NCBI GenBank assembly: GCA_030762895.1
Contig: CM061069.1
Location: 26,407,404-26,471,403, forward strand
Direction of reading: 5' to 3'
Origin: Sophora flavescens
Lineage: Eukaryota > Streptophyta > Magnoliopsida > Fabales > Fabaceae
DNA length: 64,000 bases
Each line of letters begins with the position of its first letter. Within the stretch, counting starts at the first letter, position 1. Of the stretch, positions 1-11,800 are shown one piece after another. Made by a program: the position numbers and the translations under genes. The notes under the pieces were generated by a model that was not told where the DNA came from, did no database searches, and worked only from the letters and a program-made list of their open reading frames with translations.

Positions 1-1244
1 AGTAGAGGAGACTTCCACTTTTGCCTCTTATAACTATCCGGACGAAGTTAACACGAGAAGGACAAGGATGCCTAGAAATGTTGATTCGAGCGAAGGATGT
101 TCAACTAGTCCTCCTATATCAATATTCAACTATCCGGGCAGATTTAGTGGCAAATCAAAAGGATATTTCTTGGAGCAGCGTGACATTAATGCTGCTCATC
201 TGTATATCCTTCAAAATTGTGAAGAGGTGGCGCCATATTTAGAGTAAGTTTCTACAACGTCTTTAATAAGTTCAATTAACATTTATGATTATTAATCGTC
301 GTGCTGTTAATCTCCCATATGTAGGATGTACGACAATTTTCTAAGGGATCTCCAACCTGACATTTCAAACGATCAGGTTGACCGAGAAATTACTTCTCAC
401 TTTGCTATGTGGTTCAGTAAATATGCAGGTTAAGCATCTTCATTTTTTGAAGCATACATTTTATCTCCTTAAATATATAGCATGTATAAGAATAATATAA
501 TATTTGATTGTTTAGGTACTAGATCCAGAAAACAATGTTCAAAATTCATTGTTGACAAATTTGCCATGGGGGCCTAACAGATGGGTTACATCATGGAATA
601 CTTATATTGTAAATGGATATAAATTTAACACAAAAACATGGAATGAAGGAATGCAGACGTGTAACTATGGTGTTTGTGTGCGAGCCACTGATGGCAATGT
701 AGAGGATGATTTCTATGTGGTTCTAACTGACATCCTTGAACTCGATTATACCGGTTTCCCCGTGATGAAATTAGTTATCTTCAAGTGTGATTGGTTTGAT
801 CCTACTCTTGACGTAGGGACAAAAATAGATAAAAATTATGGTATTGTTCAAGTTAGGCTGTCTCGAAGGTATAATAAGGCGTACGACCCATTCATTTTTT
901 CTCAACAGGCAGAGCAGGTTTATTACTCGCCATATCCCGAAGGACATCATGGCTGGTTGGGTGTTATTAAGATAAATACTCGCAGTATAATTACTGATAA
1001 TGTAATCAACCAGCCTGAAAAAGATGCTCCGTATCAAGATGATGAGTTTTAAAGACCCCACGTACCGTTGCAAATTACGCCGGACATTATTGTTAATTCT
1101 CTGGCGGACATTTCCGGAAATGGGGAAGAAGTTGAAAGAGAGTTAATGGATCAATCCGAGTTGGACGCATCTAGCGAAGGTACATTCCGATCAATTGATA
1201 CTGATGAGAGTGAGGGTGAATTTAGTGACGGAGATTCTACTTAG
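1..1244 (+). CDS. TNP2-type CACTA transposase, C-terminal part (end of DUF4218, DUF4216)
   Basis: This is the C-terminal part of the large CACTA transposase. Three exons can be traced: up to 243 (ending in ...NYPGRFSGKSKGYF and ILQNCEEVAPYL, the end of DUF4218), 325-428 (MYDNFLRDLQPD...) and from 523 onward. Both introns have GT-AG borders and the frame is kept. The last exon carries DUF4216, with the family hallmarks NYGVCVRATD, LTDILELDY, FKCDWFD, LSRRYNKAYDPFI and SQQAEQVYY. An in-frame TAA occurs at 1050-1052, but the same frame stays open for 63 more codons of acidic sequence to a TAG at 1242-1244. The TAA is either the real stop or a nonsense mutation just before the natural end. The DDE catalytic region is upstream of the window and cannot be judged. 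Confidence 0.88.
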
Positions 1245-1354
1245 GTAATTTATTTATGTCATAATTCATTATGTGAATGTCATTATACTTATTAGGTAAT
1301 TTATTTTTGTATTATTTACACTGTTGTGTAATCATATTTTCGTTTTTTTCACAG

Positions 1355-3124
1355 ATGGCATATTCCTCCAGAGGTAGGGGTCGTCGTAGAGGTCATGCTG
1401 CGAGAGTCCCTTCGCCGGCCGACCCACAGCCTTCAGATCGAGACCACCCTACCAGCACCTCTGTTGACGGGACACCTCAGGGTGATGGAGTTGCACCCCC
1501 CACCCAGCCTCATGTGGTCGGGACACAGGCTGCACCCTCATCATCCACACCTACGACGATAGGACCATCATCATCATCGGGACAGGAGGGTCGTGGTCCA
1601 TCCGACAGGAGGATTCTTCTTATCCCCAGGGGGGATAACGAGTATGCTAATTTAATTTTTTAATATATATAAAATATCGTTAATTTCTATTTACTTGTTT
1701 TTTAAATTTAATTATAACATTTATTAATGCTCTAATTTTGCTGCAGCTTTCTGCCCGCGAAGGGCCCTTCTGATTCGATATCGAAGATCCTGCGACGCAA
1801 GTTTGATGGTCCATGGCCTACATGGAAGGCCATCCCACTAGGCCATAGGGATCAGTTGTTTCTAGAGTTTAAGGTAACAATTTATTAAGTTTTTTAAATT
1901 AAATTTACATTACATATATGTACACACGAATTTCCTAACAACTGTAAGTTGCAGAAAGAGTATAGGTGGGACTTAGCTTTAGAGGCTCTCGTCAGGGACA
2001 TATTTGAGCATAAAGGCTCACTGGTCATGAAGAATCTGATGAACAAGCTGAGGAAGGGTCGAGAATAAGGGGAGGTGGGTGGATCCCGAGATCAAGAGGC
2101 AGCTGGACCAGATCTTGGGCTCACCGAGAAGTTCCAGGAGATTCGAGGCCACACTCGGCGTAATCGAGCTTCGATGGTGGCGCATGTGCTTGGACCGGTG
2201 GGTCTAAATCAGCCGCCCACTACGACGCGCTGGTAATACATCAAACATTTGACTTAATATACTAATTAATAAATTCGTTTTCATTTTTAAGTATTCTTAT
2301 GAATTTAATATTATATTTTTCTGTGCAGAAAGCACGAAAAACAATGAGCCCCGACTGCTATGGAGTTAGTGGAGAGGACGAAGAAGTTGAAGTCGGGGAC
2401 ATGGGTCAACGACAAGGCCCGTAACTATGCTGTAAGCAAAAAAATAATTTAGTGTTTACTTGTAATTTATTATAAATGATTTGTTAATATTGGATATAAT
2501 TTTAACTAAATCTCTTCAACTATACTTTGTAGGTGGGCTTCAACGAGAAGAAGGACGATGCCATATCACGTGCCTCACAGTCACAAGATGAGGCTTTGAC
2601 TGGTGATGGCTGCTCTCCTGTCTCCGTCGACGATAATGCCATTTATTTGGAGGTCGTCGGGGGCAGGAACAAGAAGGGGCACGTGTATGGTCTCGGACAC
2701 TTGGGAGCCGAGTTCATCGCTTCATCGTCCGGCACGCCTGCTCCTTGCTGCGCCGATACCGTCCCTCAGGAGCAGTTCCACCAAATGCAGGACACCTTCA
2801 CGCAGCTGAACACGGAGCTTCGGGAGAAGGGCGAGAGAGAGCAGCAGATGGCGAACCAGATTGCATAGTTGACTCGGGCACACCAGCAGCTGATGCAGGC
2901 GAGCATCGAGCAGGGCCAGACACTGCGGCTGGTGTTGGAGCAGATGAGGATCCAGACTCCAGTTGCTCAGGATGATGCTCTGACGGTTGTGCCGCCTGCT
3001 GCCGCTCCTCCAGCCGCCGCCAGCTACTGATGGTGCTACTCCAGAGGACGATCAGCTAGGAGACGGCGGTGGTACAGACGCTGAGGATGATTGGATTCCT
3101 CCATCTCCCCCTCATCATGATTGA
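1355..3124 (+). pseudogene. Transposase_24 (Ptta/En/Spm, TNPA-like) gene of CACTA-1, damaged
   Basis: This is the second CACTA gene, related to the DNA-binding partner protein of plant En/Spm elements. Five exons fit GT-AG borders: 1355-1641, 1747-1873, 1955-2232, 2329-2431 and 2533-3124. The start is the ATG followed by an Arg/Gly-rich stretch (SRGRGRRRGH) and a Ser/Pro-rich tail. Exon 2 reads FDGPWPTWKAIP, exon 4 reads PTAMELVERTKKLKSGTW and exon 5 reads YLEVVGGRNKKGHVYGLG, all typical of the Transposase_24 region, followed by a Gln-rich coiled coil. Lesions: a frameshift with stop near 2067 in exon 3, a TAG at 2866 in the coiled coil, and another frame change near 3025 before an acidic tail ending at about 3124. 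It is therefore probably not functional, although its sequence is well preserved. Confidence 0.85.
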
Positions 3125-3330
3125 TTTTTTTTCTCCATATTTTTGACTTTAAACGATTCTTGTACGACATTTTAGATTATTCTTTTTATATATATTTATT
3201 CTTTCTTATGATTGTATATTTCATAAGTAATTTGGTGTGTTTTATTAGTAAGTTTGCTAACGTTTAAAGAAAACCAGAAATAAAAATTTTATTTTAAAAA
3301 TTTAATTTTATTTTAAAAAAATAATAACCA
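3125..3330. other. AT-rich 3' untranslated region of CACTA-1
   Basis: No coding signal. Very AT-rich stretch after the last transposon gene, up to the subterminal repeat array. Confidence 0.6.
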
Positions 3331-3722
3331 GTTTAGCGACCGAATTGGAAACCAATAATTCGGTCGCTAAACTGTATTTCACATTTACAGAAGAGGTATA
3401 GCGACCGAAAATCCGTCGCTAATATAGGTTAACAATAACCAAAATTAGCGACCGAATTAGCAACCGATTATCGGTCGCTAGAAATGGTTACCCAAAAAAT
3501 GCGACCAACCTAATAGCGACCGTTTATTATTATTTAGCGATCGAATTTACGGTCGCTAATTAGCGACCGAAATATTATTTCGGTCGCCAAAACCTTAGCG
3601 ACCAGGTATTCAGCTACCACCATAAATCGGTCTCTGATTCGGTCGCTTAAACAAATAGCGACCGATTTACATGGTTTAGCGACCGAAAATTACGGTCGCT
3701 AAACAATTGTTTTTTTGTAGTG
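3331..3722. repeat. Subterminal repeat array and right terminus of CACTA-1
   Basis: About fifteen copies of AGCGACCGA or its complement TCGGTCGCT, in both orientations, often paired as small inverted repeats, are packed into 390 bp. The array ends in the terminal repeat (TTTTTTTGTAGTG, ending 3722). In En/Spm-type elements such arrays are where the TNPA-like protein binds; that this motif is the binding site here is inference. Confidence 0.88.
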
Positions 3723-6700
3723 ACCCCTAGGACCGTCGCCGGCCGCCGCTCGCAATGGGAGGACGAAGATCGCGACCCTGCATGCGGCCCTCGCCACTGT
3801 TGCGCTGTCTGGTGGCAAAACCGCCTCCCTCCACCGCGATAAGCTCCGGTTGCCTCCATTAATGGTGGTTTTCAACCTCTATGGGTTGTTACACCTCCTT
3901 TCCTCCTCCCCTAAAGCTTGATTATTGTTTTCATTTAGATCTTGGTGCTGTCCAGAAACACATCGCCGTCCTCCGCTGCCACTGCCGCCGTGCCGGACAG
4001 CCAAATCGCCACCATCTCTTCTCCCTTCCTTGTGGGTGAGTGATTCCTCACCTTACCTTGTTGGATTTCAAGAAACCCCAAATTGATTTTGGAAACCCTA
4101 ACCCTAAGATTTTGATTTCAGTTGTTAAACATGAAATTAATTATGTTTGTAATCAATTGAGCTGTTGGATTAGTGATTTCTTGAACCGATTTCATGATTC
4201 TTTAATTAAAATGAAAATTTCCCAATTTAGGTTATGAACCCTAAAGCCCCAATTTGATTTTTATTGAAATTTGTAGATTGGTAAAATTAACTATGCGATT
4301 ATGAAACTAGGACTGTTAGTTTAAGTTTTGACAAATCAATTTCGCGTTTCTGTGAGTAAATCTCATTTTCCCAAATTTCAATTAAAACCCCAAACTTCCC
4401 AATTTGAAACATTAGTCAAATCATGTTGGCTTCTCAATTTTGATTATGTTTTAATGCAATTAGAGTTATTAATTTATGATTCCCTAGTCTAATTTCATAT
4501 TTCTTTGATCAAAATTAGTTTTTCCCAAATTCCTAGTGAACTCTAAAACCCCGATTACTTAAAATGAAAAACCAATATTGTTTCCTTAGTGAATTAATTA
4601 TTTAAGTTGTACAAACTTATGTTTTGTGATGATAAGTTTCTGATTTTTGGTTGTACTTGCTATTGGCTATGTTGATGGCCAATTTCCATATATGTGGATG
4701 TGACTGTAATGGTTGGAGGAGTAGAGAATACATTTTTGGAGCTATCTTGAAGTTGTTTATAAGCGTTGCAAAGTGTTAGAGGAACCCAGAATGAGTGATC
4801 TTATTCTTGTCTTCAAAGGTAAGGGGAGACTGCCTGAGGGATTTTCGGTAATTGCATGCTATTTGTGTGTCGTATTTACGTTTATCTGTTGTGATGTGTG
4901 GTGTCAAATTAAATTGTTATATGACTGTTATGTGGTTTTTAATGTTTTCTGTGAAAGCATGATTAAATTGTGATGTATGGATATCTGCTATGTATGGATT
5001 ATCTATTGGTTGGTTGATTGACTGAGAAGCCAGACATTGGTCAGTGCTCAATTTAATTAAAGATAAAAGTGTTGAAAAAGCTTGAGGAGAAATTCAAAGG
5101 ATTTAATTTATGGAAGAAAAATATTGAAAGTATTTATATTTGACGATGTTTTGGATAAAAGAGTGATTTATAAGTAAATATTGAGGACGACATCTTGAAA
5201 ATATTTTAGTTATATTGTCTTTTCCAAACAAATTCAAAAATAAGAAGAAAAGTTATTCTAAGGAATGTAAGTGTCAAGGATATTTTAACAATGATTATGA
5301 AGAACTTTTGTAAAAGAGAAAATCATTTGATTTACAAATGACTTTATTTCCAACAAAAAATACTTTGGAAAAGTATTTGACAACGAAAACTATGAGGAAC
5401 AATTTTATTATTTCAAATAGAAATGAGTTGGAAATGATTTTACGAGGATTTGAAGTTGTTACGGAAAAAGGAGTTTTCAAAAGAAAACTGATTTGAGAAA
5501 AATGAATTTCTCTATGATTTGATGGTTTTATAAATGAATTTCAAACGGAAAGGATTTCTGTAAACGAGTTTTACACAATGGTGTTATTTTCGTCAACTTG
5601 GATAAGTTGAGGAAACTTTGGTTTTGTTTTGTATTTCACAGAAAAAAATGGTTTAAATGAACCTAGCAACCGAGACGTCGGATCTAGTGTTCTATGATAT
5701 GGGTCAGGGGTCCGAATGATATGGGCCCGGGGTCCGAAAGGTGAAGTTCTGGACTATATGTCCTATAAGTGGTATATTGGTTTTGTGCACTAAAATCTAT
5801 GCATCTATGATTGGTGCATCGGTCTAGATTTCGTGATTTGCACACTTTTGACTTGAAGTTAAATTGTTTTGAAAGAGGTAATAAACTTGAAAGTTTAAAA
5901 TGATGATTTGGTCGTGCGGCTTTTTAGCTCCGACATATAAAGATTGAAAACAAAGAAAACAACGAGAACAAAATGTTTTACATGCATTCCAGGGCAGACA
6001 TGCCTTTGCATAGGACTTGAATGCTTGATGGCAAGTATTCATGATGTTTGCGTCACTGTGCCTTGATGGATATACGACCACGAAAACCATGTGCTATATG
6101 TAGTCACCACTTTACCTCGTTTTGGATTGTGGAATGGTTATTTGAACTTTGCCATATCTGGCATTGATTCTACCTTATTTGGCAATTAGAGTCTGATCAA
6201 CTCATTTATTTGTTGGTTGGAGCTCCGGACATTAGGTATCAAAGTTAGTTGATGAATATTGAAGTGTCATGGTTTTTAAAACGGGTATGACTGTCGGGTA
6301 TGAAACCCTTTGATAAATATATTGTTTATCTTTGAATGTTCATGTTAAATGGTAATTGAGAGTCATGCATGTGGTTATCGTGTTTAAATCCATATATTGG
6401 TATCTCACCCTTGCATGTATATGTTTTTCTGGTTTTGCTATTGTACCTTAGTACACGCGTGCAGAAGATGCAGAAGAGGTTTCCAGTTTTCGCTCGGGGA
6501 TATTATTCCCAATCCTGGAAGATGTATAATGTCAGGTATAATGGTGAGAACCATAGGGGTCTTACCCGTGAATATCTCTTAGAACGACCAGCTTAGGTTT
6601 TGAGATGATGTTGATTAATGTTAGTATGTATGTTTATGGCTCGGAGAGACTTTATTTTTGGATGGAATGTAAATGGCTCGGAGAGCCCTTCTTTTGGATG

Positions 6701-7144
6701 AAAAATTTAAAATCTTTCATTTTGGTCAGGTATTTGTTTATGTAAATATTTTTAGAAAAATACTGTCTTTATGTTTTTTTTGGTATGACTGGAACTTTTG
6801 GGATGAAAATAGAAATATTTCAGCAGATGTTTTTATTCTGGGACGTTGGAATTACAAAGGAGACTCTGTCGAATTTTTTGTAAAAATATCCTAGCTTTTT
6901 ATTCAAGTACATTTCTAAAATAAATAGGTTGCCAGGGTAGGTTTGTAAGTTTGTACGCCGGTCATGACTTAGGTATTTGGTCATATGACAAATGGTATAT
7001 ATGACCATAATCTATACAATGATAGATGAAAATGTGATGTTACTATTTTAAAATAGGTTTAAATTTTACCGTAACCGCATTTAATGAATTTTATACCCAA
7101 GTTTTATGACCTAAAGTAAATAAATTTCTAAAAGCAACCAGCAA
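3723..7144. repeat. Long LTR-like repeat (copy X1), left part missing
   Basis: This stretch holds no gene. It shares blocks, in the same order, with 41640-43310: a GC-rich segment around GGACGAAGATCGCG (3757; 41892), a segment with AAACCCTAACCCTAA (about 4090; 42220) and a segment with GGAGACTCTGTCGAA (6859; 43233). The other copy begins with TGTAACACCC at 41184, the typical start of very long LTRs of some chromovirus gypsy elements, and the matching end form GGGTGTTACA lies at about 7196-7205, just inside the adjoining gypsy LTR. I infer a solo or truncated LTR of that type. CACTA-1 abuts it on the left. Small reading frames within it look incidental. Confidence 0.55.
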
Positions 7145-8492
7145 ATTTCTTTTTAATTTATTTCCGCACGTGTTTATAAAGTAATGCCCAAGGGGGGTGT
7201 TACACTTCTGGTTTGATGGTGCTGTGTTCCAAGTTGGATTATTATATGTATCTAAATATATGATATGCATTGTGCCATAAAAATTAGTAATTGGTAGGTC
7301 ATCAGAGTCATTCAGTTGGCAGAGTGTTGACGCTGGTTTTTGGTTGGTGTCCAAAATCCTTTTATCACAAATAATTTTTAAGATCAGACGAGTGTAGGGA
7401 CGGACGAGTTATGCGGTAATCTCGTAAGGATGAGTATATCGCATGTCTGCTCAAACAAGAATGGCTTCTTATTTTTACAGAAATACACGGATTTGACGGC
7501 ATGCAACGTGACTTGCAGTGAAATTAGAGGAAAGTAAAAAACGTGAAATTTAAGGGAAAGCAATAAACAACGAGGAATCTAAAGGAAAGCATGTAAGTTG
7601 CAGGAAATTAATTGAAAGCGAGTAAATGACAAGTAAAGATAAATGGCAGTAAATTAAAGGAAAGAAACAAGTTATTGAAAAGTATTTAAATGAGTGAAGA
7701 GTAGAAGAAAGCTTTTAAAGTGCAGGAAATTAAACGAAAGCGAGTAAAAAGGCTTGAAAGATAAATGGGGAGGGATAAAGAACTGAATAACGAACTTAAA
7801 TGAAGAACATAAAAGGAAAAGCTGAAGGTAAAGATGAACATGTAAAATTAAATGAGCGGTACTGTATTATAAATTGAACTGGAAATGAAAAAGGGGTGGA
7901 GGAAATACTTGAGTCCAATCCTTTAATCTGCTGTGTGATCGAGATATGCAGGATATCGCTTCAAGTACAACCTCCTTGATTACATCGGGATTAATAGTAT
8001 TTATAAGCATACAAAATAACTGCCTAAAGAAACTTCCTATCTTAAAATTTGACACCTGTATGGCAGTTTTGCTATGTTTCAAACTATCTGACAAGTAAAC
8101 TTCTCTAACTGCTCAGTCCTTCGAATGGTTTTATGTCCACTTGTCGTCCACAGTTTGGTTATTTGACAACTTATCTTGCTGATGCTGTCAACCCTGGAAA
8201 CTTAGCCATTTCTATACTTTGTTTGTCTGACAATTCTTATTACCAACTTTGTCGAAAGTTGGGTTGTTACTTCTATTCCTTCGTCAGTCAACTGGATATA
8301 TTCGTCGGGAATTTGACATGTGTTTTCCTTTCTTGACGGCTTTATCTGTCTGACATACTAATTTCTGTCAACTTTTCAACCTGTCAATTTTGCTGAATTC
8401 GACTCCTCATGGTGGTTATCTGACGACTCTTCAATTTTTTCCGTCATCCTGTCGGATCTGTTTCCGTCAAGAATTTTAAATTCCTATTAACA
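7145..8492 (-). repeat. 3' LTR of Tat-1
   Basis: Direct repeat of 21194-22541, same length (1348 bp). In element orientation it starts TGTTAATAGG at 8492, directly after the polypurine tract. The other edge is unusual: it reads ...AAAAAGAAAT rather than ending in CA, and its last 60 bp resemble the end of the neighbouring long LTR-like repeat X1. Confidence 0.92.
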
Positions 8493-8508
8493 GATGCCCC
8501 CCAAATTT
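8493..8508 (-). other. Polypurine tract of Tat-1
   Basis: On the minus strand the sequence ATTTGGGGGGCATC directly precedes the TGTTAATAGG start of the 3' LTR. A purine-rich tract at this place primes plus-strand DNA synthesis in LTR retrotransposons. Confidence 0.8.
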
Positions 8509-8839
8509 TGCTTTTCGACGGTTTTTTGTCCGTAAGAATAGCAAAATTTGATTTTTCAAATCCCCAACGATCGTCTTAATCTCGGGTTCTTATTCATTAA
8601 TTAAACCTTGCTTCTTATCTCATCCCTACTTAATAGGGATAATCATGATGCCGTAGGTTTCTTGGAACTCGAACCGAAGGTTTTTAATTCTCCTTTAAAT
8701 GTCAATCACATCAGAATTGACTCTCTTCTTCTTATCCTTCCTTCTTCACTAGTAAATCTTTTCTAACGAAAGACCTTTTCTTCTTCCCTCGCAAAAATCC
8801 TTTCTTAAAAGGAATCCTTTATTTTTATTCCATCTAACC
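8509..8839 (+). other. Leader region upstream of the antisense PMD gene
   Basis: No gene. Pyrimidine-rich plus-strand sequence (many TTCTTC runs from 8720 on), as in plant 5' leaders, leads to the ATG at 8840 (CTAACCATGGCC, a good plant start context). A promoter is not obvious; it may lie here or within the adjacent LTR. Confidence 0.4.
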
Positions 8840-11800
8840 ATGGCCACATCTTCTAAGGTGCCGTCTTCAGTACCTCATGCTACAGTCGTGCCTCCTAGGA
8901 CAGTGGTTCAAGACCCACTTTTGGAGAAATCCGAGTTATGGCAAGAATCCAAGGTAATTTACCCTATTCTTGATCCTGCTATTGCTTTAAGTCCTCCTGC
9001 TGCATTTTTGGGTCCTATTGTGGCCAACAATGAAATTTCTGAGGGTTTACGCAATTCCTTTCCTTCCGCTAGCGTAAATGAAGCTATTCTATCTTCTTTT
9101 ACTCCTATTCCCATTCATATGTTCAAGAAGAGTAATAGGATTTTCAGAATGCCTCCTGCCACTCGGTTCGATGCCTACATTAGTTGGCTGGACCAAGTTC
9201 AAACTGAAAAATGCAGTGTATGGGAAAAAGCTGGAATCTTTGAATTCATTCAACTTTCTCGTCATGTTAAACTGGTAGACTTTTCTTTAATAGGAGCATC
9301 GATTTTCTTTTGGAACAAAACAACAAATAATTTTAATTTTCCTTATGGAATGATGGGTCCGACTTTATTCGACATGTCGGCTATTACTGGCCTTCGTCCA
9401 GATGGTCCCACCATGCATACTGAAGTAGAAATTGAAAATCAAATTGATGTTTACGTGCCGAAGTGTTCTTTTTCTAAATACATAGCAGATTTTAGAGGAG
9501 AAGCTCATGATCCTGTGACGGATACTGAGCATGTAGCCTTCTTGTTTCTTTGGCTATGTGCTTACGTTTTTTGTAGCAAATCTGCTTCTTTGGTTGCTTC
9601 ATATGTCCCTTTTGCCAATCTTTTGTCATCTGGTAAAAGAGTAGCATTAGGACAATGTGTCTTAGCCAATCTTTATGATAGCATGAGCATGATAGTTGAC
9701 ACCGTCAAATCTAAAAAGAAAACCAATATAGGAGGGCCCCTTTGGCTTCTCCAATTATGGTTAAATGCAGTTTTGGAGCGTCAATTTTCATATAAAGCTC
9801 CCGCAGATTTGACAATCGACACGTATGGCTCCTATCTCTGTTATGTGTCTGCCGAGTCTTTGACGAGAGATGAGACTGCGAACTTCAAATTTTATTTTAA
9901 AATTCTTCATTCGCTTTCATCTTTATCCCTAAAGATCAACTTCTCTCCCTTTTCCGACCGGAAATACGGTCCAACATGGTTTACACAACTGAGCACCACC
10001 ATCTCTAAATCCAACAAATCCATTTGGACCAAATTTCTTTGTCAGAAGATTCTTTTTGTTGATGGCCCTGGTTTTAAAACTCATAGAGCCTATCTCCATT
10101 TGCCCAACACTGTTGCTTGTCAGCTTGGCTTCTGCCAAGCTATTCCTGCTCCCTATTCGTCAGATCTCGACGAAAATTTCATTGGTATCAAAGTCCCAAC
10201 GTATGAGCATATTGTTGCCATTAGCGAGGAAGACAAAGTTCGTGGGACTTTCTTGCAACCCGTTTCATTTTCGGTCTTCCACGGAGTCACTCAAAGCTTC
10301 CTTGATTGGTGGGATGAATACTACTCCAGCCATCATCTGAATTTACAGACTTGCTTGAGTTGTATTGAAGACACCGCGGGTAACACTGATGATTCTCTCG
10401 TGCAGGAACAGGATCCAGCAACCAAAACTCGAGGTGAACTTCAGAAAGAAATTCAAGCCTTTGAGAAATTTTATAAAATTAAGTGGAATCCCAAGTTACC
10501 ATTTGATATGGTTCGTCATGTCAATAGTGTTTTGGCTGAAGCCAAAAGGAAGCATAATAATAAGGAATCTGAGAGGCTTGCCATGTATAGGAATATTCCC
10601 AATATGACCAGGGAATATTTTGACAGTTTGAAAGCTCCTTTTCCTAAGCCAGTGCCTATTCCTTGTGCCCCTTTTGGTTTAGCTGATTCACACCCAGGAA
10701 AACCGTCGAAAGGAGGTAACTTTTTCTTTTTGGACAGCGTGAGTGCTTACGTTGACCCTTTTGAAAAACAAAATCCAGTTACCTTCGCTCGTCGGTTTCT
10801 TCAACCTGATGATGACTTTGAATTCTATTCAAGAATTCTAACTTGTAACTCAGGTATTCATTTGTCAAATCACTTATTTCTCTTTTCTTTTCGTATGACA
10901 GTCAACTTATTTTCATTGCTATTGACAACTATTCCTCTTGACAAACCCCTCCCTGGCAAGTCTAAGTCCGACGTACTTTCGGGAGAAGCTTCCGAAGATG
11001 ATAATGAACCCGTTATCCCCTTGGTCAAGAAGAGCTCTCGGTCAGCCAAAGCTTCTGTTTCTGATCCTCGGTCAAAAGGATCCAGAAAAAGAAAAGAGAA
11101 AATGGCTTCTTCTAGTCCTCTCTCCAAGAAATCAAAATCTGTCAAAAGTCTTGCAATGGTGACAGCATCTGATGCCGTCAAAGTCTCTACCGGCTCTAAA
11201 ACTCAGGAGGTTATGACTAGTTCTTCCAACACTTCGACCTCCAACCAATCCGAGGTAGCAATTTTACGTTAGTCTGTCAAGTTACATCCTTTTGCTCACA
11301 TGCTTGCTATTCTTGACAGAAAAACAAAACTGTCGAGACCCCTCTGGTTTCTGAGAAGGCTATTGTTGATGTTGACTTGATGTCTTCAGACTCTAATCTG
11401 GTATTTCCACTGATCCCCCTTTTTTTTTTTAAATGTATACTTTCTCATTTATTTTTCATGTCAGGAAAAGTCTCCCCAGTTTGATGATTCAATGACCATT
11501 CAGGAGATTATCACGACTATCGAGCCTGTAAATGTATATGATTCGGAACTACATATTGATTAAACTTTAGGAGGTATCTCTGTTAGTACTAAGAGTTTGA
11601 CAATTGAATTGCAGGTTCCTGACTCTCATCGGGGAATGCCTTCGAGCCCTCATCATCCGACTTCAATCACCCCAACTTCAACAGCTGATGATCCAATAGG
11701 AACTACTGTTATGATTGAAATTCCAGATGAAGATATTGACATGGAGGCCCTGCTGGCTGAAATAACTCCTTCCCTTCCTTCTCCACCTGCTATCAAACCT

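Larger units (their letters stand above)
1..3722 (+). mobile_element. CACTA-1: CACTA (En/Spm) DNA transposon, 3' half
   Basis: The window opens inside a CACTA element read on the plus strand. It contains the end of a TNP2-type transposase gene, a second transposon gene of the Transposase_24 family, an AT-rich 3' region and a dense subterminal array of the motif AGCGACCGA and its complement. The element ends with ...TTTTTTTGTAGTG at 3722, which is the inverted form of the canonical CACTACAAAAAAA terminus. The 5' half lies outside the window, so neither the other terminal repeat nor the 3-bp target duplication can be checked; the three bases after the end are ACC. The same terminus and subterminal motif recur in the elements at 23920 and 24888, so this could be a relative of the element that mobilised them. 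Confidence 0.9.

Noticed and set aside
8133..8336. Open frame in the Tat-1 LTR, repeated at 22182-22385
   Set aside because: It lies in the LTR, has no domain and exists twice because the LTR is duplicated.
10854..10901. A fourth intron in the PMD gene
   Set aside because: It has GT and AG borders and a pyrimidine-rich end, but at 48 bp it is shorter than usual plant introns and the frame is open through it; kept as exon with a caution.
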